From positions 111,762 to 175,761 of the forward strand of contig JABIVC010000016.1 in the NCBI GenBank assembly GCA_018667355.1: DNA of 64,000 bases, read 5' to 3'. Both the position numbers and the translations under genes were made by a program. Positions 33,648 through 41,756 of the stretch are shown piece by piece (the first letter of the stretch is position 1; each line of letters starts with the position of its first letter). A model generated the notes under the pieces. The model saw only the letters and a program-made list of their open reading frames with translations, searched no databases and had not been told where the DNA came from. This DNA comes from Gammaproteobacteria bacterium. GTDB taxonomy: Bacteria > Pseudomonadota > Gammaproteobacteria > GCA-002705445 > GCA-002716945.

Positions 33648-34042
33648 TGTCAGAATGTCTGTTTTGTAAAATTCAAAAAAAAGGTTATGAGGATGAGATT
33701 GTTTATGAAAACAAATTCTTCATCGCAACACGAGACAGCTATCCGGTAACAGAATTGCATACGTTAATTATTCCAAAGAGACATTTCGCTTCTTTCTTTG
33801 ACATGAACCTTGATGAGCAATCATCTCTGCATCAGATATTAAAACAACAAAGAGATGAAATATTAACAATCGATCCGACTGTTGAAGCATTTAACTTAGG
33901 CACTAATGATGGTATCGCTGCAGGACAATCTATATTTCATTTACATATTCATTTATTTCCTAGACGTGCTGGTGATATTGAGAACCCCCGTGGCGGCGTC
34001 AGGGGGGTTATTCCTGCTAAACAAAAATACACAAAAAAATAA
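33647..34042 (+). CDS. HIT family nucleotide hydrolase/transferase
   Basis: 131 residues. The histidine triad FHLHIHLFPR (HxHxHxx) at the C-terminal end and the zinc-like N-terminal ECLFCKIQ motif define a HIT protein; LHTLIIPKRHFASFF is also typical. Members hydrolyse AMP-linked or dinucleoside polyphosphates; the natural substrate here is unknown. ATG overlaps the previous stop. Confidence 0.9.
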   Translation: MSECLFCKIQKKGYEDEIVYENKFFIATRDSYPVTELHTLIIPKRHFASFFDMNLDEQSSLHQILKQQRDEILTIDPTVEAFNLGTNDGIAAGQSIFHLHIHLFPRRAGDIENPRGGVRGVIPAKQKYTKK

Positions 34043-34136
34043 TTCTAAATACTATTTTTGCTAATAGCATGAATAATTACAAATATCTTCTTGAAATAGT
34101 AACTATTAGGAACATAATTAAAGAAAAGGAGAAGCT

Positions 34137-34205
34137 ATGATACTTTCTATAATTGTATTTTTTTTCTTAATTTGGCTATTTTGTTGTGCATTTAAGGATG
34201 AATAA
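34137..34205 (+). CDS. 22-residue single-helix membrane peptide (candidate small protein)
   Basis: ATG at 34137, stop at 34203-34205, encoding MILSIIVFFFLIWLFCCAFKDE. It is one hydrophobic helix with a short acidic tail. Support: a very good AAAGGAGA Shine-Dalgarno at the right distance, and a stop only 2 bp before the next ORF, in the fashion of an operon. Such tiny ORFs cannot be proved from sequence alone in AT-rich DNA. Confidence 0.45.
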   Translation: MILSIIVFFFLIWLFCCAFKDE

Positions 34206-34207
34206 TT

Positions 34208-34606
34208 ATGACGGATATTACTAAGAATAGAGTGATTGACTGGGACAAGCAATTACGCAAAGAAAGGGATCTTAAAGAGAATCTTGGTGATGATTGGACT
34301 GCGAGTCAGGTTAAAGAATTAACTGGTAGTTTCAGGCGTCTATCAGAGAAAGACAATATAAAAGTTGGCAAAGGAATTTTAGAAGACTGCGAAGAATTTT
34401 ATCTTTCTTTAGATACTATTGCACGTAACGCTTATATTAATATTTGTAAAAATCGAAGTTCAGCTCATTTTTCTATCAAAAGAGGTGATGAAAAGAATGA
34501 CAACGACCCTGCTCTTAAAGAATTTATAATGTGGGATGCAAAACTTCAGGTGTTTAAAAAAAATAATGGCTATAATAATATCTCTAATATAAATGACGAT
34601 GATTAG
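34208..34606 (+). CDS. Unknown cytoplasmic protein
   Basis: 132 residues, highly charged, predicted mostly helical, with no cysteine-rich motif, signal peptide or membrane segment. I recognise no family. GDDWTASQVKELTGSFRRLSEK and the acidic C-terminus (NNISNINDDD) are the notable stretches. It starts 2 bp after the 22-residue ORF and overlaps the next gene's start by 14 bp, so the three genes look like one small operon. Confidence 0.6.
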   Translation: MTDITKNRVIDWDKQLRKERDLKENLGDDWTASQVKELTGSFRRLSEKDNIKVGKGILEDCEEFYLSLDTIARNAYINICKNRSSAHFSIKRGDEKNDNDPALKEFIMWDAKLQVFKKNNGYNNISNINDDD

Positions 34607-35000
34607 GTATTTTTGTTTTTCTTTACTTCTGTTTTTTTGTTTAAATATTAATGCGTCTTCATTAAGCAACAAGAGTATTATTTGTAGTACTAATAAGTTT
34701 ACAGTCAAGGGAGGCTTTGTATTTACTTCAGATAATACATTAGACCGTTATAACATTTTGTTAAACTTGGATACCGGCAAACAATATATTAAAAAATCAT
34801 CACATTGTTACACCTTAATTAATAATGAGTATGCGATAACTGAAAAGAGTATTGACAAAGGTTGTGGTAAACCAAATAGTTATATTGATAGCAATAGTCT
34901 AGAGTATATGATGCTATTTGATGAATATATGTTGTCCGCAAACTGCTCTCTTTTTGATGGAGATCTAATTGAGGCAATCAACAACAGTCTCATAAAATAA
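34593..35000 (+). CDS. Small secreted protein of unknown function
   Basis: 135 residues (133 if the second Met at 34599 is used) with an N-terminal signal peptide IRYFCFSLLLFFCLNINASS. The mature part contains four cysteines (SIICST, SSHCYT, KGCGK, SANCSL), suggesting two periplasmic disulfides, and an extended beta-rich core. No family recognised. Overlaps the preceding unknown gene; convergent with the SRAP gene 11 bp downstream. Confidence 0.6.
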   Translation: MTMIRYFCFSLLLFFCLNINASSLSNKSIICSTNKFTVKGGFVFTSDNTLDRYNILLNLDTGKQYIKKSSHCYTLINNEYAITEKSIDKGCGKPNSYIDSNSLEYMMLFDEYMLSANCSLFDGDLIEAINNSLIK

Positions 35001-35011
35001 AGCTTAAAGAC

Positions 35012-35593
35012 TCATACTCTTTGTATGCATTTACTATCATTATTTTTAGCAGAGTTCATATATGTGCTAACTTCATATATAGAGACATCTTTTGTAATGC
35101 CACTATTAAAAATCTTATCTCCTATTAGCCATGAACCAATTTCATTACTTTCCAGTATAACGGGTTGTCTATGATGAATGGTGCTTGGTTTGCCTGTAGA
35201 TTCCTTTGTCACAATTGCGCAGCCATTTTTATTATAAATCCCAGCAAGATGAAAGATATTGTTTCTCACAGTATGATAATAAGGAATTTTTTTATTCCCA
35301 CTCCTGAACCATTCAAACCATCCATCTACTACAAAGACACATCTTAAAGATTCCTTGAACGATGGTTTCTCATGCAATGTTTCTGATCTTACATTAAATA
35401 TGTGCATTGGTTTTTTTGCCCAACTAGGAGAGTATTCCCACTTAACTATTCTAGGAGATACTAAGTCTGATGATATATCTTTAGTTAATACTAATACATT
35501 AGACATCGGGCTAATATTAAAATCAGGCTGTACCTCGATATCATAGATATCTTTTACGACTTCTTTTTTAGTAAGAGTGAATCTTCCGCACAT
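35012..35593 (-). CDS. SRAP-domain protein (YedK/HMCES), abasic-site DNA-protein crosslinker
   Basis: 193 residues. The invariant Cys2 (MCGRFTL) becomes the N-terminal nucleophile after Met removal and forms a thiazolidine with abasic sites in single-stranded DNA. The other family active-site residues are present: Asn67 in FNVRSE, Glu94 in GWFEW and His140/His141 in HHRQPV. Slightly shorter than E. coli YedK (222). Function by family knowledge: shielding AP sites at forks. Divergent from the radical SAM gene. Confidence 0.92.
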   Translation of the reverse strand: MCGRFTLTKKEVVKDIYDIEVQPDFNISPMSNVLVLTKDISSDLVSPRIVKWEYSPSWAKKPMHIFNVRSETLHEKPSFKESLRCVFVVDGWFEWFRSGNKKIPYYHTVRNNIFHLAGIYNKNGCAIVTKESTGKPSTIHHRQPVILESNEIGSWLIGDKIFNSGITKDVSIYEVSTYMNSAKNNDSKCIQRV

Positions 35594-35625
35594 AATATTT
35601 TTAAAATATATACTATAGACACTAG

Positions 35626-35654
35626 TTTATAACTACTGATACAATTATTATAAT
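35626..35654 (+). promoter_or_regulatory. Candidate promoter of the radical SAM gene
   Basis: TTTATA (35626-35631), 17-bp spacer, TATAAT (35649-35654), in the 76-bp spacer to the SRAP gene. The -35 box is weak (4/6). Confidence 0.4.
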
Positions 35655-35669
35655 ATTTGAGAATAAAGA

Positions 35670-36671
35670 ATGATAGCTATAAAAAGTAAAATAAAAAGAT
35701 ACATAAAAAGACTTATTTTTAATATCATAAAAAAGCGAAAAGAAGTATTTCCAAAAATATTATCGATTGAGTTTACTAGTGCTTGTAATGCAAAATGTAT
35801 AATGTGTCCTCAGCCAGATATGGACCGCAAGAAGGAGAATATGTCATTTGAAGTACTTCAAAAGGTCGTTGATGATTGCAAAGGAAAACCTTTGAAAAAG
35901 ATAAATCTATTTTGGATGGGAGACTCAACAGTTGATAAAAATATGATAGACAAAATAAGAATCATAAGAAAGAACCTCCCTAAAGTTAAACTATATTTAT
36001 CAACAAATGCACAACTTCTCTCAGAAAAAAGATCAAGAATTTTATTAGAAGAGAATCTATTAGATGTTATAAACTTTGATATTGACGGCCTAAATAAAAA
36101 CACATTTGAAGGTATTCGAGTGCGACTTGATTTTGATGTCGTGACAAAAAATGTCATGTACTTTTTGAACTACAAAAAAGAGCTTAAAAAGAAACTTCCT
36201 GAAACAAGAGTCACAATAATAGATATGAAGCCAACTAAGGATGAAGTATCTGACTTTATTTCTTACTGGTCTAGATTTGCAGACAAGGTTGATGTTAACC
36301 ATTATAATACCTGGGGTGGAACTCAAGATGAATTAAATTATGATGATGGACATATCAAAGATGAACATGATTCTAAGCTCACCGAGAGCACAAGTAATGG
36401 TTTTGATTTTGCATGTACACACCCTTGGGAAGAAATGGTCGTTGGTGCAGACGGTAGAATTGGCTTATGCTGTTTGGATCATGAGCTTAATGAACAAGTA
36501 GGCGATGTTAAAGATGAAACTATTGAACAAATATGGCGTGGAGATGTTATTAATTCTTATAGGGCAAAAATGCTAAAACTAGAATATTCATCAATAGGAA
36601 GTTGTGCTAATTGCAATGCTCATACTTTTCAGTCTAATAAAACATGGGCTAAACTTCAAAAGTTTAACTAA
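35670..36671 (+). CDS. Radical SAM/SPASM protein
   Basis: 333 residues. The radical SAM cluster motif CNAKCIMC (Cys39, 43, 46) follows EFTSA, and the C-terminal SPASM-like auxiliary-cluster cysteines are in FACTHPWEE, LCCLDHE and GSCANCNAHT. The N-terminal 25 residues are very basic. Such proteins mature peptides or modify LPS/aminoglycoside precursors. No peptide precursor or sugar cluster is adjacent, so the substrate is unknown; resemblance is closest to the LPS-biosynthesis-type radical SAM proteins. The 3' end overlaps the convergent nucleosidase by 8 bp. Confidence 0.85.
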   Translation: MIAIKSKIKRYIKRLIFNIIKKRKEVFPKILSIEFTSACNAKCIMCPQPDMDRKKENMSFEVLQKVVDDCKGKPLKKINLFWMGDSTVDKNMIDKIRIIRKNLPKVKLYLSTNAQLLSEKRSRILLEENLLDVINFDIDGLNKNTFEGIRVRLDFDVVTKNVMYFLNYKKELKKKLPETRVTIIDMKPTKDEVSDFISYWSRFADKVDVNHYNTWGGTQDELNYDDGHIKDEHDSKLTESTSNGFDFACTHPWEEMVVGADGRIGLCCLDHELNEQVGDVKDETIEQIWRGDVINSYRAKMLKLEYSSIGSCANCNAHTFQSNKTWAKLQKFN

Positions 36672-37239
36672 GATAGTTTTTTATAATCTCTTGAATAAAT
36701 AATTCTACCCCATTACTACAATTTTCTGCCCAATCTAATGATGCAGAACCATCAGCACTATCTGTTATATACTTATAACATTTAAAATCTATATTCATCT
36801 TCATGCATGCTTTTGCAATCGAATAAGCTTCCATGTCTACAACATCGGCTTCTATTTTAGAAGCATCCGTGACAAAGATATCCCCAGATGCGCAAACATA
36901 ACCCTCTCTAGAAAAATTAATATCATTAACTTCGTCAAATGGTGTCATTCCCTTTAAAAACCCCAAAGGAGAACAATCAATATCGTGTTGTATGAATTTT
37001 GTGCATTTAATCAGCCCTGATAAATCTTTATTAATAGAGCCACATGTCCCATAGTTAATAATTATCTTTGGCTGATATTTTAAAATAATTTCTGTAGTTT
37101 TTATTGCTGCGTTTATTTTACCTAGACCAGTATGAATCACGCCTTCAATATTTTCCGTTTCTTGTTTTAACGCCGAAAGGATAAAAATATTTTCATCCTG
37201 TAATTTTTTTACAATCTTGTTAATTTCACTTTTTGTCAT
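36664..37239 (-). CDS. MTA/SAH nucleosidase-like phosphorylase-superfamily protein
   Basis: 191 residues, PNP/UDP phosphorylase fold. HTGLGKINAAIKTTEIIL, INYGTCGSIN, and the ending stretch ADVVDMEAYSIAKAC (the Met-Glu that contacts the ribose) with YITDSADGSA (catalytic Asp) are the landmarks of the MTA/SAH nucleosidase branch. It is shorter than E. coli MtnN (232) through loss of N-terminal sequence. Overlaps mtnP by 14 bp on the same strand: part of an MTA/adenine salvage operon. The exact nucleoside substrate is uncertain. Confidence 0.78.
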   Translation of the reverse strand: MTKSEINKIVKKLQDENIFILSALKQETENIEGVIHTGLGKINAAIKTTEIILKYQPKIIINYGTCGSINKDLSGLIKCTKFIQHDIDCSPLGFLKGMTPFDEVNDINFSREGYVCASGDIFVTDASKIEADVVDMEAYSIAKACMKMNIDFKCYKYITDSADGSASLDWAENCSNGVELFIQEIIKNYLS

Positions 37240-38104
37240 TTTTATATCTTCTCAAAATGTGACTGAGTTTGTTCATGGTCTCTATATTAGCTGTAGTTAT
37301 ATTTGAAACTATAGCGCTATCTAAACAAGTTTGTATTGGGTCACTACTATCTATATTTAGATTGAATATCTTAATAATGACATCGATAACTTTCTTTGCA
37401 ACCTCAGTATTTTTTTTGAGCGTTAATATGATATTGTTAATATTTACATCTAAGTGCTTAATTTTATAACAATCGAAATCAGTAACCATTCCTATTGTCG
37501 CATACCTTATTTCAGCCTCTCTTGCTAATTTAGCCTCAGGCATATTTGTCATACCTATTACATCAGCTCCACCGGACTTATAGATTTTTGATTCAGCATG
37601 GGTTGAAAAATGTGGACCTTCTATCGCAACATACGTTCCTTTGAACTGATATTTAACACTCAATATCTTTAATGCTTTAACACATGTTTCCATAAGACTA
37701 TGACTAGTTGGTTTAGACATTGAGACATGACATACAATATCATCATCAAAAAATGTATTCTCACGTTTATAGGTTCTATCAATAAATTGATCAGGTACGA
37801 TAAACATACCCGGTTTAATATCATCATTTAATGACCCAACTGCTGAAAATGAGATAATATCTGTTACACCCAGTTGTTTGAGAGCATCAATATTAGCCCT
37901 ATAGTTTATGGATGAAGGCTGAATGTTGTGATTTTTGCCATGTCTCGGTAAAAAAAAAATTTCTTTACCGTCATGTTCAATCTGTATTACCTGACCAGAT
38001 GGTTTACCCCAAGACGTAGATATATCAATAGACTTGGCATTTGTATATTTTTCTAAGTTATAAAGACCACTTCCACCTATAATGCCTAATTTATATCTTG
38101 ACAT
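37226..38104 (-). CDS. mtnP: S-methyl-5'-thioadenosine phosphorylase
   Basis: Phosphorolysis of methylthioadenosine (from polyamine synthesis) to adenine and methylthioribose-1-phosphate. 292 residues. LGIIGGSGLYNLEKY, the phosphate site FLPRHGKNHNIQPS, EGPHFSTHAESK and MTNMPEAKLAREAEI are characteristic of MtnP. Apt, 2 bp upstream, would recycle the adenine to AMP. Confidence 0.93.
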   Translation of the reverse strand: MSRYKLGIIGGSGLYNLEKYTNAKSIDISTSWGKPSGQVIQIEHDGKEIFFLPRHGKNHNIQPSSINYRANIDALKQLGVTDIISFSAVGSLNDDIKPGMFIVPDQFIDRTYKRENTFFDDDIVCHVSMSKPTSHSLMETCVKALKILSVKYQFKGTYVAIEGPHFSTHAESKIYKSGGADVIGMTNMPEAKLAREAEIRYATIGMVTDFDCYKIKHLDVNINNIILTLKKNTEVAKKVIDVIIKIFNLNIDSSDPIQTCLDSAIVSNITTANIETMNKLSHILRRYKNDKK

Positions 38105-38106
38105 AT

Positions 38107-38649
38107 CTAACCTACAGCATTGACTATACTGATTACATTATTATTTAAGGACTTTAATTTTTCACTGCCACCCAAATTTTGCAAATCAATTATAAAACAA
38201 AATGTGAGTTTCTTAACAGTCAAACTCTTAAGTAACTTACAAGATGCTATTGCTGTACCACCTGTGGCGATTAAATCATCGATGACCATCACTTTGTCAT
38301 TATTCAATATGGCGTGTTTTTGTATTTCAATTTGGTCGGTACCATATTCTAGTTTATATTTTTTCTTTATAATTTTCCCAGGGAGCTTACCTTTTTTTCT
38401 TATTGGTACAAAAGGTATAGAGCTTTTGTAAGCAGCCAATGCACCAAATATAAATCCTCTTGCTTCGATACCTGCAACTTTCGTTATCTTATATTTTTTA
38501 CATAGATTTGATAATTCATTTACAATGTCTTTAAATAATTTAGGATTTTCAGTTATAGAAAATATATCTTGAAACATAACCCCTTTTAATGGAAAATCTG
38601 AGATTACTCTTATTTCTTTTTCTAGTTTTTTTTGAAGACTTTTATTCAA
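38107..38649 (-). CDS. apt: Adenine phosphoribosyltransferase
   Basis: Converts adenine and PRPP to AMP. 180 residues. N-terminal IRVISDFPLKGVMFQDI, GIEARGFIFG and the PRPP loop VMVIDDLIATGGTA are canonical. Between a SHOCT-domain gene (4 bp upstream) and mtnP (2 bp downstream), so adenine release and recapture are co-transcribed. Confidence 0.95.
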   Translation of the reverse strand: MNKSLQKKLEKEIRVISDFPLKGVMFQDIFSITENPKLFKDIVNELSNLCKKYKITKVAGIEARGFIFGALAAYKSSIPFVPIRKKGKLPGKIIKKKYKLEYGTDQIEIQKHAILNNDKVMVIDDLIATGGTAIASCKLLKSLTVKKLTFCFIIDLQNLGGSEKLKSLNNNVISIVNAVG

Positions 38650-38653
38650 TTGT

Positions 38654-38947
38654 TTATTTTATTTTGTTTAATAAATAGGTTTTCTTTTGGGCAAATTCAT
38701 CTTCCGTCAAAATTCCATCATTCCGTAAATCAGATAACATTCTAATTTGATCCATCACTCTTTCATTACTGACATCAGTTCCATCAATTAATTTTTTCAA
38801 AAAAGATTTATTATTTTCTGCATCACTTTTTTTCGTAATGCTACTTTTGTTATTTGCATTAGGACGTTTGACGTCATCAGCATATATAGGGATAACAATT
38901 GGGATTAAAAAGATAATAGATATCATAATTTTTTTGAGGTTTTTCAT
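38654..38947 (-). CDS. Secreted SHOCT-domain protein
   Basis: 97 residues: signal peptide (KIMISIIFLIPIVIPIYA), a low-complexity Asn/Ser/Lys segment, then a C-terminal SHOCT domain (residues about 66-96, MLSDLRNDGILTEDEFAQKK). SHOCT is a short oligomerisation-type module found at C-termini of many proteins. It leads the apt-mtnP operon but a functional link is not evident. Confidence 0.7.
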   Translation of the reverse strand: MKNLKKIMISIIFLIPIVIPIYADDVKRPNANNKSSITKKSDAENNKSFLKKLIDGTDVSNERVMDQIRMLSDLRNDGILTEDEFAQKKTYLLNKIK

Positions 38948-38998
38948 TTTTTAATTATAGGACTATTCATAGTATTTTACTAATGATATAGTTGTAAT

Positions 38999-39436
38999 AT
39001 GAATGATTTAAATAAAACAGCGGTTATTTCTATACTTAATAAGATAATGCAATATGAACTATCAGGTGTTGTTAGATATACTCATTATGCATTAATGGTT
39101 ACTGGTAGAGATAGATTAAGTTTAAGCCAATTTTTTAAAGAACAGGCTACTGAGTCTTTACTGCATGCACAACAAGCTGGCGAGCTAGTCACGGGCTTAG
39201 AGGGCCACCCTTCTTTAGAGATATCAATAATTGAAGAGTCTAACAAACATAACTCTACTGATTTATTAAATGAGAGTGCTGAACACGAAAAACAAGCTGT
39301 TATGTTATATAAGGAACTAGTCAAGATAGTGGATGGCGCAAGTATTTATCTTGAAGAATATGGTCGTGAAATGGTAAAGGCTGAAGAAATTCATGGTATA
39401 GAAATTAGAAAAATGTTAAAAGATTATAGTGGTTAA
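38999..39436 (+). CDS. Bacterioferritin-like ferritin-fold protein
   Basis: 145 residues, four-helix ferritin-like. Candidate diiron ligands: Glu in MQYELSGVVRY, the EQATES...LLHAQQ pair (Glu and His), Glu in ESAEHEKQAV, and EEIHGIEI. The pattern E, ExxH, E, ExxH fits bacterioferritin/DUF-type rubrerythrin relatives. The heme Met of true Bfr is not obvious, so iron storage versus oxidative-stress function is open. Divergent from the SHOCT gene. Confidence 0.78.
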   Translation: MNDLNKTAVISILNKIMQYELSGVVRYTHYALMVTGRDRLSLSQFFKEQATESLLHAQQAGELVTGLEGHPSLEISIIEESNKHNSTDLLNESAEHEKQAVMLYKELVKIVDGASIYLEEYGREMVKAEEIHGIEIRKMLKDYSG

Positions 39437-39437
39437 T

Positions 39438-39457
39438 CTTAGATATTATTATCTAAG
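39438..39457. terminator. Hairpin between convergent genes
   Basis: CTTAGATA (39438-39445), loop TTAT, TATCTAAG (39450-39457): perfect 8-bp stem, with an outer TAATC/GATTA extension. It lies between the ferritin-like gene and the convergent hydrolase gene and overlaps the latter's stop. AT-rich without a clear T-tract, so a modest terminator. Confidence 0.5.
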
Positions 39458-40450
39458 CTGATTATCAAGAAATTCTATAATCGCCTCTCTTGTTCTACTA
39501 GCTGCATCTGCATTATATTTAACCTTAACGCCTTTTGTTGAACATCTGTCTATTATGCTAGCTGATTCTTTTGGACCGTATATAACTTCATTGGATAAAG
39601 TAATTATTTTCCCTCTTTCGGATATTGTCAGTGTACAGCTATCATTGATTATATTTAAACCAGGCAAGTTATCAAATGTATAGCCAAAAAGTAGATATGG
39701 GTTATCATAGCCATGCCATGAGCCTTTTAGAGAAATGTGATTAATCTTATTTGAGTTATTTTTAAATTTATCATATAAGTTTATGCAGGCCTTCTCTGGA
39801 GTTAAATCATCATTCCTACCAGTAATCATTAATAGAGGAGTAGTTGTAAGGGATTTTTTATCAAATGTAAAACCACAATAAGGATAGATTGCTATCGATG
39901 CATCAAAATTGTATTTACCATTATCTATAAAATCTGTTACATGCTTAAAATGCGATAAAATTGGTCCTACACCACCTTGAGACCATCCTATGTATGCAAC
40001 CTTATTTATTTTCGGATGTGTTTTAAGTATTGAAAGAGCTCTATATGCATCATTCATAAAAGTTATACCAGAAACCTTTGAAAATGTTTTATCAAACTTA
40101 AGATCTCTGCTTAAATAGTGATCAATTTGAAATACTGCATAACCATTATTATTTAATAATTCTATATATCTATTATGATAATTTCTAATCCCACCAGAAC
40201 CATGGGAAACTATAACAGCATCATAGCTGTTTTTTTTTATTTTTGGAAAGCTCAGATTTCCATATATTATTAATTTCTCTCCGCTTCCTGATTCTAGATC
40301 ATAACGGTCAATTGTCTGAAAACATATGGGCTGATTTTTTGATGAAGTTATTTTAGAATAAATAGTAGAGTTGTTATCACACGGGTTGACTTTGGTTGAA
40401 GAACAACCTGTTAATGAGCACAGTATTATTAATATCCCTATTAATTTCAT
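39449..40450 (-). CDS. Dienelactone-hydrolase-like lipoprotein
   Basis: 333 residues. Lipoprotein signal with lipobox LTGC (residues 13-16), then an alpha/beta hydrolase: VIVSHGSGGIRNY oxyanion region, nucleophile GWSQGGVGPIL, acid in MITGRNDDLTPEKAC and His in SWHGYDNP. Probably a periplasm-facing, membrane-anchored esterase of unknown substrate. 18 bp downstream of ctpA, likely same transcript. Confidence 0.82.
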   Translation of the reverse strand: MKLIGILIILCSLTGCSSTKVNPCDNNSTIYSKITSSKNQPICFQTIDRYDLESGSGEKLIIYGNLSFPKIKKNSYDAVIVSHGSGGIRNYHNRYIELLNNNGYAVFQIDHYLSRDLKFDKTFSKVSGITFMNDAYRALSILKTHPKINKVAYIGWSQGGVGPILSHFKHVTDFIDNGKYNFDASIAIYPYCGFTFDKKSLTTTPLLMITGRNDDLTPEKACINLYDKFKNNSNKINHISLKGSWHGYDNPYLLFGYTFDNLPGLNIINDSCTLTISERGKIITLSNEVIYGPKESASIIDRCSTKGVKVKYNADAASRTREAIIEFLDNQLR

Positions 40451-40468
40451 GAAAGATTATTAGATACC

Positions 40469-41659
40469 CTATGATTCTTTTGGTTTCATTTCTGAGAGCA
40501 CTTCAATAGCTTTGATGAGCTGATTATCTTTTTCATATGGTTCTGGCAAAGCAACCAACTTATCTTTTTCATACTCTATAATCACATCTGGAACAATGCC
40601 TTGCTTGTGAATATCCCTGCCTAGTGGCGTATAATATCTTGCCGTTGTTAACTTCAAAGCTGAGCCATCAGATAATTCTTGTATGGTTTGGACAGATGCT
40701 TTCCCATATGACTTAGTGCCAACTATCTTAGCTCTTTTGCTGTCTTGTAAAGCGCCTGCCACTATCTCTGAAGCTGATGCAGAACCACCATTTACCATCA
40801 CTACTATCGGTAGCCCATTAAGTATGTCTTGTGGGGTAGCAAAATATTCAAGCTTCGAATTAATAGTTCTCCCATTAGTATAAACAATCTTGCCTTCCTG
40901 TAAAAATAAATCAGTAATACCAACCGCAGCACCTAAAACACCACCTGGATTATTACGTAAATCTAGCACAAGCCCATCTATTGGTTTATCAGATAGTTTT
41001 TTTAATTTATATATAGTGCTTTTTAAGTCATTTGTTGAATTTGATTGAAAACTTGAAAGCCTGACATAACCAATATTATCAAAAATTTTATATTTAATTC
41101 CTTTAGATACAATAATTTGCCTAGTGATATCTATTACAAGTGGTTCATCCAGTTTTTTCCTTAACACTGTAATTTGAATTTTTGTTCCTGGCTCTCCTCT
41201 CATTAATTTCACAGCATCTCCAATTTCCATGTCCTTAACGGATGTTTCACCAACCTTAACAATTAAATCACCAGCTAAGATTCCAGCTCGTTGTGCAGGG
41301 GTATCATCAATGGGAGTGATAACTTTCACATAACCATCTTCGGTGGTAATTTCTATACCAAGACCACCAAATTTCCCTGTTGTACCAATTTTTAATTCAT
41401 TAAAATCATCATTAGATAGAAAAGCTGAGTGAGGATCAAGACCCGAAACCATACCCTTGATAGCAGCTTTAAAAAGCTCCTCATCATCTATCTTGTCTAC
41501 GTATTGTTCTTTTATACGTTTGAATACATCTACAAATTGTTCAATGTTTTCAGCCGGCACAGTTTTATCAGCCTTCAACATTGTCATTGGAATACTGCAC
41601 ATAACCACTAAAATCATGGCAAATAAGGCTTCTTTTAGATTTTTTAGAGTATTATTCAT
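40469..41659 (-). CDS. ctpA: C-terminal processing peptidase (S41 family, CtpA type)
   Basis: 396 residues: N-terminal membrane/signal segment, PDZ domain (about 95-170, KFGGLGIEITTEDG) and S41 protease domain with DLRNNPGG, the serine in GGSASASEIVAGALQD (293-306) and the lysine in GTKSYGKASVQT (315-325), the Ser-Lys dyad. Processes or degrades periplasmic proteins. Divergent from the ArsR regulator. Confidence 0.95.
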   Translation of the reverse strand: MNNTLKNLKEALFAMILVVMCSIPMTMLKADKTVPAENIEQFVDVFKRIKEQYVDKIDDEELFKAAIKGMVSGLDPHSAFLSNDDFNELKIGTTGKFGGLGIEITTEDGYVKVITPIDDTPAQRAGILAGDLIVKVGETSVKDMEIGDAVKLMRGEPGTKIQITVLRKKLDEPLVIDITRQIIVSKGIKYKIFDNIGYVRLSSFQSNSTNDLKSTIYKLKKLSDKPIDGLVLDLRNNPGGVLGAAVGITDLFLQEGKIVYTNGRTINSKLEYFATPQDILNGLPIVVMVNGGSASASEIVAGALQDSKRAKIVGTKSYGKASVQTIQELSDGSALKLTTARYYTPLGRDIHKQGIVPDVIIEYEKDKLVALPEPYEKDNQLIKAIEVLSEMKPKES

Positions 41660-41742
41660 TAATTTTTTCCATTAAAGAAAATAATACCATTTTATTGCTT
41701 TATTATCTTATTAGTTTTGTCTAATATAGGTATATTAATCAA

Positions 41743-41752
41743 GGTAATTACC
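41743..41752. promoter_or_regulatory. Perfect 10-bp palindrome upstream of the ArsR gene (candidate operator)
   Basis: GGTAATTACC ends 4 bp before the ATG of the ArsR-family gene, where an autoregulatory operator or ribosome-site block would act. Short palindromes of A/T-rich centre are common by chance here. Confidence 0.35.
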
Positions 41753-41756
41753 ATAT

